Of a stretch of DNA of 64,000 bases, positions 43,627 to 51,951 are shown piece by piece. Position numbers and translations under genes: made by a program. Numbering within the stretch: position 1 is the stretch's first letter; every line of letters starts with the position of its first letter. Where the stretch lies: the NCBI GenBank assembly GCA_903923395.1, contig CAIXXM010000155.1:1-64000 (forward strand). The letters run 5' to 3'. The notes beneath the pieces were generated by a model. That model was given only the letters and a program-made list of their open reading frames with translations. It had not been told where the DNA came from and did not search any database. Source of the DNA: an uncultured Acidobacteriia bacterium (GTDB lineage: Bacteria > Acidobacteriota > Terriglobia > Bryobacterales > Bryobacteraceae).

Positions 43627-44118
43627 ATGCCTATCCAGCTATTGACGCGCACCATTCTGGAGGAGACGGCCCAGCGTGCCGCTGCCTCACCCCGCCGCCG
43701 CAGCAATCACAATTTCCACAGCGGCCCTGCCGACAATCCCCACCGCTTCTTCAATGTATTGCTGGAAGGAACGTACGTGCGGCCGCACCGGCACAGTGAT
43801 CCGCCGAAGTCTGAAACTTTTCTGATTCTGGAAGGTGCGGCCGCGATCTTCTTCTTTGACGATGATGGCAATCTCACACAGCGTGTGGACCTCTCGGCGG
43901 ACGGCGAGACCTTCGGCATCGACCTGCTACCGAACACCTGGCATTCGCTGGCCGCGCTCACGCCGAAGGTGCTCTGTTTCGAAGTGAAGCCCGGCCCCTG
44001 GGAACCTGCTACGGACAAAGAGTTCGCCACCTGGGCACCGGCGGAAGGGGATCCGGCAGCGCCTTCCTATCTGGAAGGGCTACTGCGATTCGAAGCCAAC
44101 GCGGGGCCTACTGACTGA
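43627..44118 (+). CDS. WbuC-family cupin
   Basis: A 163-residue cupin resembling WbuC, a protein found in lipopolysaccharide/exopolysaccharide loci. The metal site is suggested by YVRPHRHSDPPKSETFLILEG, with His, His and Glu in cupin spacing, and the second motif LLPNTWHSLAALTPKVLCFEVKPGP. WbuC is thought to be a small enzyme for nucleotide-sugar or polymer processing. No other polysaccharide genes are adjacent. The ATG at 43627 gives the family-like N-terminus MPIQLLTRTIL; a longer frame adds only unrelated residues. Confidence 0.78.
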   Translation: MPIQLLTRTILEETAQRAAASPRRRSNHNFHSGPADNPHRFFNVLLEGTYVRPHRHSDPPKSETFLILEGAAAIFFFDDDGNLTQRVDLSADGETFGIDLLPNTWHSLAALTPKVLCFEVKPGPWEPATDKEFATWAPAEGDPAAPSYLEGLLRFEANAGPTD

Positions 44119-44980
44119 GCGTGTAATTGATATCAATCACAGTGACGACGTCCACCGGCTCGCCATTCAACAACGTTGGTTGATACTGCCACTGCTGCAC
44201 GGCCTGCATGGCGGATTGAACCAACAAGGGCGGTCCACTCATCAATTGCAAGCTCTGCACCCTGCCGTCTTTGCCGATCAGCGCCAGGAACTCCACGGTT
44301 CCGGTGACCCGTGCGGCCTGCGCAAGAGGCGGATAAACGGGCTTCGGCTGCTGGATGAGTTTGGCTTGCACCACCGCGCTGCCGAGCCGCAACGGTCCCC
44401 GGCCTGAAGATGAGAGGGCAGCTTCCGCAACCAACCCCACAGGCAGAGGACGGCCCGCTTCCGCAGCTTCCCTGGCAATGCCGGGCAGGGGATAATTCGA
44501 TGGCGAAAGGGTCAGCACGCGCTGGTGCTGTTCATCATCCTGATACGGTTCCCGCACTTGCACCGCATGCCAGTTGTCCTGCAGCACTTTCGCGGTTTCC
44601 GGGTTCATCCGGAACCAATATTCTTTGCCCAGGGAGAGGACTGGAAGCCGCTGCTGCTCCGCATCATAGGCCTGCAGTTTGGGGCTGGGGTCGCTGACAT
44701 ATTTCGCACTTCGCAGCGCATCACGCCGGGCGGTGAGAATTTGGAGGACCGCTGGCTTGACGCCGGAGGTGACGGAGCGAAGTTCGTTGATCCGGCGTTC
44801 CAGCGCGATCACTTCGCCCCGGCCCTGGGCAAGGCTCATCCGGTTGAGCGTATCGCGGTTTAGGACATCGATCACCGCGGGCCATTCCGGGTTCGCGGCG
44901 AGGGTCTCCAACTGGCTGGGATCAGGCACGAAGCCCACATGACAAACCAGAATTTGTTGCGCCACCTTCCAGGCCGGCAC
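44108..44980 (-). CDS. TonB C-terminal-domain protein
   Basis: A 290-residue protein with a TonB-like C-terminal domain: PKPVYPPLAQAARVTGTVEFLALIG and LLVQSAMQAVQQWQYQPTLLNG match the energy-transducing TonB family. The N-terminal 180 residues are unrelated and have no clear membrane helix or signal, unlike true TonB. It follows the TonB receptor in the same direction with 24 bp between, so it likely works in the same transport process. The first 15 bp of its start region match the hairpin half at 1138-1152. Start is a GTG and uncertain. Confidence 0.72.
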   Translation of the reverse strand: MPAWKVAQQILVCHVGFVPDPSQLETLAANPEWPAVIDVLNRDTLNRMSLAQGRGEVIALERRINELRSVTSGVKPAVLQILTARRDALRSAKYVSDPSPKLQAYDAEQQRLPVLSLGKEYWFRMNPETAKVLQDNWHAVQVREPYQDDEQHQRVLTLSPSNYPLPGIAREAAEAGRPLPVGLVAEAALSSSGRGPLRLGSAVVQAKLIQQPKPVYPPLAQAARVTGTVEFLALIGKDGRVQSLQLMSGPPLLVQSAMQAVQQWQYQPTLLNGEPVDVVTVIDINYTLSQ

Positions 44981-45004
44981 CGATTCTTTAGGGTTTCTTG
45001 AGGG

Positions 45005-47374
45005 TTAGAAGGTGCGCCGGATACCCACGCGGACTTGGAAAGGTTCTACGGGGTGGAAGACCCTGGAGAACACCGAATCGGCAGTGGGTGTGATTTGAGA
45101 ATCGTAGGCGTAATCAATATCGTGGTCGCGGCGGTTCAACAGATTGAGGAATTCGACTACGACATGCGTTTTCGGATTGAGTTCATAGCTGGTCTGAGCG
45201 TTCAGCAGTACAGTCGCGTTGGAGCGGTAGATGCCGTCTGAGGTTAAATCCCGCGGGCCGAAGTTGCGGAGGCGCAGGCTGGCCGAGAACTTCTTGTAGT
45301 CATGGAAGGTGATGCCGGACGAGATCACCAGTCCAACCGCTTCGGGGACGCGCTTGCCGCCAGGGCTGCCCGGCGCAGCGTCGCCATCGTCAAGAGTCGT
45401 GAAGCGGGCGCGCGAATTTGCGATGTCGAAGTCGAACGAGAGATGTTCAAATGGCGTGTAAAAATTCGCCAGTTCGATGCCGTAGCGGTGACTGGGAGAC
45501 TGGGAAGCGACGGTCCCGCCGGTATCCCCGCTCTGCTGGAGTTCTGAAGCGCTGTGAAGATACCAGAGGGAAACGGTGCTCTGCAGGTGGGGCAAGAGCG
45601 ACGTGCGGATGCCGGCTTCAGCTCCTTTGGTGGGAATGAGCAACGGGATTCTGGCGGAGGGCGTGTTGGAGTAGGGGTTATCTGCCGAGACGGGAGCGAT
45701 GTTCTGGGTGGCACCCCGTGCATCATTGCTGTGAAAGCCAAACCCGCCCTGGAGATAGAACTCTGTTTTTGCCCAGGGACCGAAGATCAGGCTCAATTTG
45801 GGGCTGGGCAGGAACTTCGACGCGGTGCCCGAGTTGGCGGGAGTCACAACGCTGGTGACGTTGACGTGATCAAGATCTGCGCGGAATGCAGCAACGGAAC
45901 GGAACTTCTCCGCCCACTGGACGCGGTTCTCAAAGTACACGTCGGCCTGCGTATCGGAAAAGCGGTCCTGCTGCGCGGTGGCGGGCAGAGTGGTGCCGGT
46001 ATCGGCATCGGTCTTCGCTGTGCGTACCCGGTTTTCGGTTTGGAACAGTCCGTTATGAACTAGATCGCTGCGGAGTTGCACGCCGAAAGTATTTTCGACA
46101 CGGCGGCCGAACCACTGGCCCGAGATGGTGTGGTGAGCGTCAAGGCCGCTGACGAAACGCCTGTCCTGCTGTTCGAACTGGTCGCCGCGGGCGGGGTCGG
46201 TCTGATAGTAGGTGAAATTGGAGAAGAGATCAAGATCGTAGTAGAAGGTGTAGAGAGTGATTTTGGTTCTGGAATTGGCGCGCTGGCGGTGCCATTCGGT
46301 CTGCAAACTATAGCGCTGCGATTTGCCGCCATCGGAAGGATCGAGCGCCCCAAAGATGCCGACAAGCGGAGTCGCACCGGTGGCGATTTGGTCACTGGAA
46401 TTCCATGCGCCGTGGTAGCCACGGGCCGTAAAGCTGAAGCCTTTGGCATCATCACCCTGGCTGTAGGTGACGATGCCGTTGAACTTCTTGAAATTATCGG
46501 GATGTTGCCAGGGACCATCATCATGATAGATTTCGCCGCCAAAGAGCAAATTTCCCGAGGCGAGCTTTTGAGACACGCCGAAAACAGCGCGGGCGAAGCC
46601 GTACATCCCGCCTTCAAGTTGGACGAAGTTCTCGGGCAGGGTCTTCATAAACTCCAGATGAGCGGCACCAGCGGAGCCATAGTTGCCGATGCCTGCGTAG
46701 TAAGGACCCTTTTCGAAGTTCACGCGCTGCACGAATTCCGGGATTACAGTATTCATGTCCGAATACCCCTCGCCGTGGGCGTGGGAGGGGAGGTTCAGCG
46801 GCATGTCGTCGAGAAACACAGCAAAATCAGTACCGTGGTCGAGATTGAAGCCGCGGAGGAAGTACTGATTGGCTTTGCCGCCGCCTGCGTGCTGCGTGAT
46901 GATGAGGCCGGGAACCGCTTCAAGGACCTCGCCGGAGCGCAGGAATGGCCGAAATTTGAGATCGGCAGCACCGATGGTGCCCTGGGAACCGGAATCCGCG
47001 ATGCCGGTAAGGTCATCGGCGCGGCTTTGAATGTTGAGAGTGGTGGTGAGGGTGCGGATCGCGAGAACAATCCACAGCGGCGCGGGGGCTTTGCTGGCAG
47101 CGACGGAAAGGGGAATTTCCCGGATTTCAAAATCGGCCTGGGAGACGAGAAGCCTGTAATTCCCGGGAGGCAGTGCAACGAAGGAGAATTCACCGGAGGA
47201 ATCAGAGACCGTAGTCTTGAGGACGGTGCGGTCCGGGCGCTGGGCTTGGACTTCGGCACCTGCGATGGCGGTACCAGAGGCGTCAACGACCTTGCCGGAG
47301 ACCGGGAAATCCGCAGCACCTCCCCAAAGAGTTGAGCAGGAAAGAGCTAGAGCGGTGAGGGTGAGGCGAAACAT
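45005..47374 (-). CDS. TonB-dependent receptor with carboxypeptidase-like N-domain
   Basis: A 789-residue outer-membrane receptor. After a signal peptide (LTLTALALSCSTLWGGAA) comes a carboxypeptidase-regulatory-like beta-sandwich (PVSGKVVDASGTAIAGAEV...LPPGNYRLLVS), then a plug domain (LKFRPFLRSGEVLEAVPGLIITQ, YFLRGFNLDHGTDFAVFLDD) and a 22-stranded-type barrel ending in the aromatic terminus QVRVGIRRTF. This layout is the Oar-/CarboxypepD-type receptor expanded in Acidobacteriota, used for uptake or secretion of large substrates. The ATG at 47374 precedes the signal peptide. A palindrome lies 36-54 bp upstream and may regulate it. Confidence 0.9.
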   Translation of the reverse strand: MFRLTLTALALSCSTLWGGAADFPVSGKVVDASGTAIAGAEVQAQRPDRTVLKTTVSDSSGEFSFVALPPGNYRLLVSQADFEIREIPLSVAASKAPAPLWIVLAIRTLTTTLNIQSRADDLTGIADSGSQGTIGAADLKFRPFLRSGEVLEAVPGLIITQHAGGGKANQYFLRGFNLDHGTDFAVFLDDMPLNLPSHAHGEGYSDMNTVIPEFVQRVNFEKGPYYAGIGNYGSAGAAHLEFMKTLPENFVQLEGGMYGFARAVFGVSQKLASGNLLFGGEIYHDDGPWQHPDNFKKFNGIVTYSQGDDAKGFSFTARGYHGAWNSSDQIATGATPLVGIFGALDPSDGGKSQRYSLQTEWHRQRANSRTKITLYTFYYDLDLFSNFTYYQTDPARGDQFEQQDRRFVSGLDAHHTISGQWFGRRVENTFGVQLRSDLVHNGLFQTENRVRTAKTDADTGTTLPATAQQDRFSDTQADVYFENRVQWAEKFRSVAAFRADLDHVNVTSVVTPANSGTASKFLPSPKLSLIFGPWAKTEFYLQGGFGFHSNDARGATQNIAPVSADNPYSNTPSARIPLLIPTKGAEAGIRTSLLPHLQSTVSLWYLHSASELQQSGDTGGTVASQSPSHRYGIELANFYTPFEHLSFDFDIANSRARFTTLDDGDAAPGSPGGKRVPEAVGLVISSGITFHDYKKFSASLRLRNFGPRDLTSDGIYRSNATVLLNAQTSYELNPKTHVVVEFLNLLNRRDHDIDYAYDSQITPTADSVFSRVFHPVEPFQVRVGIRRTF

Positions 47375-47409
47375 ATGGCTCCATAATCCGTGATACGAAT
47401 TTTCCAATC

Positions 47410-47428
47410 GTGCTACCGAGAGTAGCAC
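47410..47428 (-). promoter_or_regulatory. Perfect palindrome upstream of the TonB receptor
   Basis: GTGCTAC (47410-47416) and GTAGCAC (47422-47428) are perfect inverted arms around CGAGA. The element lies 36-54 bp upstream of the receptor ATG, in the 106-bp gap to the PLC-like gene. It looks like a repressor or activator operator; it could also fold in the mRNA leader. Confidence 0.5.
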
Positions 47429-47480
47429 AAATCGTTCATCCGTAATACGCTGGTGCCTGAGGTTCGGATTGCGCGGTCAA

Positions 47481-48482
47481 CTAACGCAGGAAGTTCATGA
47501 ATGCGTTGAGGTCTTCATATTGATCTGAGGCAATCAGGTCGACGCCAGCCTCGATGGCCGCCTTCCAGCGGAGCCGCACGGCTTCCTCTGAGCCGAAGTT
47601 ATAACTGTTGCCCCAGCCCTTATCGTCCTCTTTGTTGAAACCATCGAGCGTGTAGAAACGAATCCAGAAGCCAAGAGAGTGCGCGTAATCCACAAGGGAC
47701 TTGAGGCGGGCGTTTTCTTCGGGAGTCCAGTCACCGGCGCGGGGTTGGCCGCCCTCTTCCACTTCGTACCAGGAATTGTTCCACCAGCGGCGGTAGTTGG
47801 AGGGCTGCTCCGCGAGCAGCTTGGCAGGAGGCAAGGTCGCAGCCAGGTGCATACGTTCCTGCGCGTTCGCGGCTTTCGGGAGTGAAGTGTGTGCAGAACC
47901 GAAGAGACGCAGCTTCTGGCCGGGCTTCACGTCCGTGAAGAAGACCTTCTCCTGCTCATCGGAATCTTCCGTCATCACGAGCAGCGGCTTTGGATCGAAG
48001 GGCGCTAGCTTGGAGGAATCCGTGCCCTTGACTGCAGTGGTCATCCAGGGCTCATACTCCCCCAGCAGATCCCACACAGCGCGGAGCAGCGGCTCCTGAT
48101 TGTCTTTGAAATCAAAGTGGACAATGATCAGCGGCCAGGTGGAGCGCTGGTTCTCTTTGAGAGCGGCTTCGATTTGCGGACGGACACGTTCGAAGAAGTG
48201 TTGGCGCAGAGTCGGCTCCGCACCGGTGGTCTTCATGGAATGGGAGACGACGACGCGGCCCTGATGCGTGACGGGGTCCACGTACCAGGCGAGATCCTGT
48301 TCGATCCCGATGGGGCGGCCGAGGCTCAGCGCGCGCTCAATGCGGTCATTCCACTGGCCCTTATAGGGGTAACAGTTGTGGGCATCCAGAACTGGCTTGC
48401 CGTGATTCAGAAAATCAAGCTGTTGTCCGAAGACAGAGACAACCGCTGAGAAGAGGAGAAGTGCAACTTGGCCCGACCGCAT
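47481..48482 (-). CDS. Secreted PLC-like phosphodiesterase
   Basis: A 333-residue exported protein. After a signal peptide (VALLLFSAVVSVFGQ) it reads LDAHNCYPYKGQWNDRIERALSLGRPIGIEQDLAW, the start of a PLC-like/GDPD TIM barrel, with the second histidine in VVVSHSMKTTG. The closest pattern I recall is the AIM6/phosphatidylinositol-PLC-like group. Such enzymes cut phosphodiester bonds in lipids or sugar phosphates in the periplasm. It precedes the TonB receptor on the same strand, 106 bp away. Confidence 0.75.
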   Translation of the reverse strand: MRSGQVALLLFSAVVSVFGQQLDFLNHGKPVLDAHNCYPYKGQWNDRIERALSLGRPIGIEQDLAWYVDPVTHQGRVVVSHSMKTTGAEPTLRQHFFERVRPQIEAALKENQRSTWPLIIVHFDFKDNQEPLLRAVWDLLGEYEPWMTTAVKGTDSSKLAPFDPKPLLVMTEDSDEQEKVFFTDVKPGQKLRLFGSAHTSLPKAANAQERMHLAATLPPAKLLAEQPSNYRRWWNNSWYEVEEGGQPRAGDWTPEENARLKSLVDYAHSLGFWIRFYTLDGFNKEDDKGWGNSYNFGSEEAVRLRWKAAIEAGVDLIASDQYEDLNAFMNFLR

Positions 48483-48493
48483 CTACAGCAACG

Positions 48494-49108
48494 TTACTTC
48501 TTTCCGATCATCCGTTTCAATTCCGGAGTAAACTCTTTGAGAATATTTACGGCAACGTGGGCACCCATCTGAATATTGCCCGTGCGAACGCCATCGTGCA
48601 TGGGTGAATACCGGCCCGGGAACCAGAGAGAAGAGATCATGCCGCTGCCATAAGCGCCTGCCACCACCGGAGCATCGAACCGGATATGGCGGTGTTCATC
48701 GTAAGTCAGGAAACTCCACGCGATGGCATGGACGAAGCGTTTGGGGAAGCCTTTGTTGCCGGAATGAATGTAGCGGGGGTCATAACCAAGGGCTGCGGAA
48801 CCGCCGTTATTGATGGTCCGGCTGATGGCGAAGAGACTGAACTCCGAACCGACGCGGTGGAAATAGCCTTTGGCGCCCTGCCCCCACTCGGGCGGTTTGT
48901 TGTTCTTCTGCTCGCCGAGAGCGGCACCGAACGAGGCAAAGTACATGCCGGGGCTGGCAACGGTTTCTTTGAGGTAATAGTGCGCGCGCTCTTTCCCGGT
49001 GAGCGGGGTGTAGTCTTTATCGGATGTCGAAGGGTCCTGGTCTTTGGCAGCTTGGCCGAAGAGGGGGAGTGCGAGCGCGAAAAGGAGGGTAAGGCGGAGT
49101 TTCCGCAT
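48494..49108 (-). CDS. Secreted protein of unknown function, paralogue A
   Basis: A 204-residue exported protein with a signal peptide (LTLLFALALPLFGQ). The body shares a clear pattern with the next gene: GQGAKGYFHR, DPRY near the middle and NILKEFTPELKRM at the end. The segment between (FVHAIAWSFLTYDEHRHIRF, YGSGMISSLWFP) suggests short membrane or barrel strands. I know no function. The ATG at 49108 is chosen for the signal peptide. Confidence 0.68.
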   Translation of the reverse strand: MRKLRLTLLFALALPLFGQAAKDQDPSTSDKDYTPLTGKERAHYYLKETVASPGMYFASFGAALGEQKNNKPPEWGQGAKGYFHRVGSEFSLFAISRTINNGGSAALGYDPRYIHSGNKGFPKRFVHAIAWSFLTYDEHRHIRFDAPVVAGAYGSGMISSLWFPGRYSPMHDGVRTGNIQMGAHVAVNILKEFTPELKRMIGKK

Positions 49109-49122
49109 ACCCTCCAGTATGA

Positions 49123-49941
49123 CTAGAAACCGGGAGTGGGTGCCGTTTTTTGTTGCCGTTCGACCTTCTCGCGGTGGCGGCGGACATAGTAATTCTTCAC
49201 GTCCGGCCAGAACTCCTTGAGAACGTTGGAGATAGAGTCCGTCCCAATCTGGGTCCACATGCGCTGCATCGTATCCCGGAATCCGCGGGAATCCGGGTAG
49301 TAAAGGTTCCCGACCGAGCCGACGATGCCGTTGCCAACAATTTCCGAGGCGTTGAAGGTGTTCTTGCCGTTATCGTTGCGGCAGATCAGAACCCGGCTGG
49401 CCGCATAGAGGAGGCGTCCCTTCTTTGAGCCGGAACCCTTGCGGAAGAAGCGGGGATCTTCGTGGAAGGCCAGCGGCAGAAAGCTCTCCGTGAGCATGTT
49501 GCCAATCACCTGATCCGCAAAAGAGGTCGAGTAGCGGTGCGCAAAGCCCTTCACACCCTGTCCAAATGAGGGATTGCTGTTGGTGAGTTGCGAAATGCCC
49601 GTGAAGAACGCAGCCAGGGGATATGCTGCACCATCAAACGAATCCTTCACACCGATCATGATGGTTTGGTGCGCGGTAATCGGGGCGTAGGGGACGGCGG
49701 CCTCCGCAGTGCGGTAGTTCGGAAGAACGCCATAGGCGCGCTTGTCTTCCTTAATGGGGACAATGTTCTTGGAATCCGTGGCGGGCGCAGTGGATGCCGA
49801 GTCCTGTGCCGGCTGCGTTTGCGGCACTTCTTCCGCAACTGCGGGGGACAACACCGGAGCGGCGTCATTGGTTTGCGCGAAGGTTGCCGCGGCGAACACA
49901 ATTCCAGCCACAACGGTCATTTGGACAGCATAAAGCTTCAT
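49123..49941 (-). CDS. Secreted protein of unknown function, paralogue B
   Basis: A 272-residue exported protein: signal peptide (VVAGIVFAAATFA), a low-complexity Pro/Ala/Thr-rich stretch (25-60), then a domain homologous to the downstream gene. Shared positions are GQGVKGFAHRYS, FHEDPRFFRKG and SNVLKEFWPDVK. Tandem duplication of one ancestral gene is the likely origin, with 14 bp between the two. The C-terminus is basic (YYVRRHREKVERQQK). Function unknown; outer-membrane or periplasmic location inferred. Confidence 0.68.
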   Translation of the reverse strand: MKLYAVQMTVVAGIVFAAATFAQTNDAAPVLSPAVAEEVPQTQPAQDSASTAPATDSKNIVPIKEDKRAYGVLPNYRTAEAAVPYAPITAHQTIMIGVKDSFDGAAYPLAAFFTGISQLTNSNPSFGQGVKGFAHRYSTSFADQVIGNMLTESFLPLAFHEDPRFFRKGSGSKKGRLLYAASRVLICRNDNGKNTFNASEIVGNGIVGSVGNLYYPDSRGFRDTMQRMWTQIGTDSISNVLKEFWPDVKNYYVRRHREKVERQQKTAPTPGF

Positions 49942-50097
49942 ATAGTACGGTTGAGACTCGTTTCCAGGGTTGTTCTAAGGGTTGATTTATCCGATGCTCG
50001 ATTGGTTCGCTTGGTTACGCTTTTTCGTCAGGATAGCCGGAGAGAGGTTCAACCGGGCGACTGTTCAGCGTCAAAAAGGTTAAGATCAGGAGAATCC

Positions 50098-51951
50098 ATG
50101 CGACACCAACTGGCTGCATTGATCTTCAGCGTTTGTCTGCCGGCAGCGGCGGAATATGGGCCCGACCAGGCGCAATTGCTGCTCAAGAAATACTGCGCGG
50201 GATGCCATATGGGGAAGGCTCCGGCAGGAGGGTTCCGGGTGGATCAACTTGCTGCAGCACATGTGGATGCCGAGACCCCGGCCTGGACGCGGCTTGTCGC
50301 GCGGGTCAAGAATGGCGAGATGCCGCCGAAGGGTGTGCCTGCTCCGGCGATGGGGGATCGGGAAGAGTTTACCGGCTGGGTGGAGAAGACCGTGCGCACC
50401 GCTGTATGCGCGGGAGGTACAGTTCCAGGTCCCTATCCCATGCGGCGTTTGAACCGGGAAGAATACGCGGCAACGATGCGGGATCTGCTCAATATCCACT
50501 TCAACGCCGCCCATGCGTTGCCTGCCGATGGCGCCGGTGGTGAGGGCTTTGACAATGCCGCCGAAACACTCTTCTTTTCTCCGCTGCACAGCGAAAAGTA
50601 TCTCGAAGCGGCAAAGGAAGCCGTGGAGGCTGCAGCCAAGGATACGGACTCACGGAAAGCATTTCTCATCGCAGAACCGGGCAAAGATCTGACACCACCC
50701 GACGCCGCGCGGAAGGTGCTGGAGGCATTCGTGCCCAGAGCGTTCCGCCGTCCGGCGAGGCCCGGAGAAGCGGAGAAATACCTCGCGCTGTTCCAGAAGG
50801 CGATGATGCAGAACGGGACTTATGAACGTTCCATTCTGCAGGCCGTGGAAGCGGTGCTGGTGAGTCCGAATTTCCTGTTCCGCTCTGAACCGGTAAATCC
50901 CTCGAAGCAACCGGAACTGGTGGAGGAGTATGCCATGGCTTCGCGGCTCTCCTATTTCCTCTGGGGCACCATGCCGGACCGGAAGCTTTTCGAACTGGCG
51001 AAAGCGAAGAAGCTGAACAGACCCGAAGAACTGCAGGCGCAGATCAAGCGCATGTTGCAGGACGGCAAGTCCCGGGACTTTGCGGAGCGTTTTGTGGAGC
51101 AGTGGCTCGGGACACGGGAACTGGGTCGCGATATCAAGCCCGATGAGAAGCTTTTCCCGAAATATTACGATGCGGAACTGCAATCTGCAATCCGGTATGA
51201 GCCGATTCTTTTCTTCCAGGAAGTGCTGGCCAAAGATCTGGCCCTCACCGCGCTGATTGATTCGGATTTCACGGTGCTCACCGACAGGCTGGCCAAGTAT
51301 TACGGCTTGAAAGTACAGGGGGCGAAGCAGCAGCCGTTGCCTCTACCCTTGCCTGCCGGCAGCAATCGGGGTGGCGTATTGACGATGGCCGCAACGCTCG
51401 CGGTCTCGTCTTATCCGCAGAGGACGAGTCCGGTGCTGCGCGGTAAATGGATTCTGGAGAATATTCTCGGCACGCCTCCGCCACCTCCGCCGCCGGACGT
51501 CCCCGCGTTGACGGAGAACAAGGCGGGCGAGGCCCCGAAGACTCTGCGGGAACGGCTGGAGAGGCACCGGGCGAACGCGGTTTGTGCGAGTTGTCACAGC
51601 CGGATTGATCCCATGGGCTTTGCGCTCGAAAACTATGATCCGGTGGGTGTCTGGCGTAACGATGACGCGGGAAAAGTCATCGATACAGTAGGCGAGTTGC
51701 CGGATGGCACGAAATTCGAGGGCGCAGCGGGGCTGAAGAAGATCCTGCTGGAGCGCAAGGACGTAGTGCTGCGGAATCTGACGTCGAAGATGTTGGGCTA
51801 TGCGCTGGGACGCGGGTTAACTGTGCAGGATTCCTGTACAGTGGACGCGATCCTGGAGGACTTGCGGGCGAATGGCTACCGCGCGCAGGTGCTGGTGCAG
51901 GACATCGTGATGAGCAAGCCGTTCCGGTACAAAGAGGGAAGCGGAAAATGA
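50098..51951 (+). CDS. DUF1592-type cytochrome-containing protein
   Basis: A 617-residue exported protein. The N-terminal haem-binding motif CAGCH (33-37) follows the signal peptide. Then come the DUF1587-like region (MRRLNREEYAATMRDLLN), DUF1592 (EEYAMASRLSYFLWGTMPD), DUF1588 with a second CxxCH (CASCH near 496-500, then IDPMGFALENYDPVG), and DUF1585. This chain is common in Planctomycetes and Acidobacteriota and is always paired with DUF1552; the function is unknown, though redox chemistry on carbohydrates or lipids is suspected. AGGAG precedes the ATG, and the stop overlaps the next start by 4 bp. Confidence 0.9.
   Translation: MRHQLAALIFSVCLPAAAEYGPDQAQLLLKKYCAGCHMGKAPAGGFRVDQLAAAHVDAETPAWTRLVARVKNGEMPPKGVPAPAMGDREEFTGWVEKTVRTAVCAGGTVPGPYPMRRLNREEYAATMRDLLNIHFNAAHALPADGAGGEGFDNAAETLFFSPLHSEKYLEAAKEAVEAAAKDTDSRKAFLIAEPGKDLTPPDAARKVLEAFVPRAFRRPARPGEAEKYLALFQKAMMQNGTYERSILQAVEAVLVSPNFLFRSEPVNPSKQPELVEEYAMASRLSYFLWGTMPDRKLFELAKAKKLNRPEELQAQIKRMLQDGKSRDFAERFVEQWLGTRELGRDIKPDEKLFPKYYDAELQSAIRYEPILFFQEVLAKDLALTALIDSDFTVLTDRLAKYYGLKVQGAKQQPLPLPLPAGSNRGGVLTMAATLAVSSYPQRTSPVLRGKWILENILGTPPPPPPPDVPALTENKAGEAPKTLRERLERHRANAVCASCHSRIDPMGFALENYDPVGVWRNDDAGKVIDTVGELPDGTKFEGAAGLKKILLERKDVVLRNLTSKMLGYALGRGLTVQDSCTVDAILEDLRANGYRAQVLVQDIVMSKPFRYKEGSGK

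Noticed and set aside
46076-47335. A 419-codon plus-strand frame opposite the TonB receptor
   Set aside because: Shadow of the receptor; no start signal or domain.
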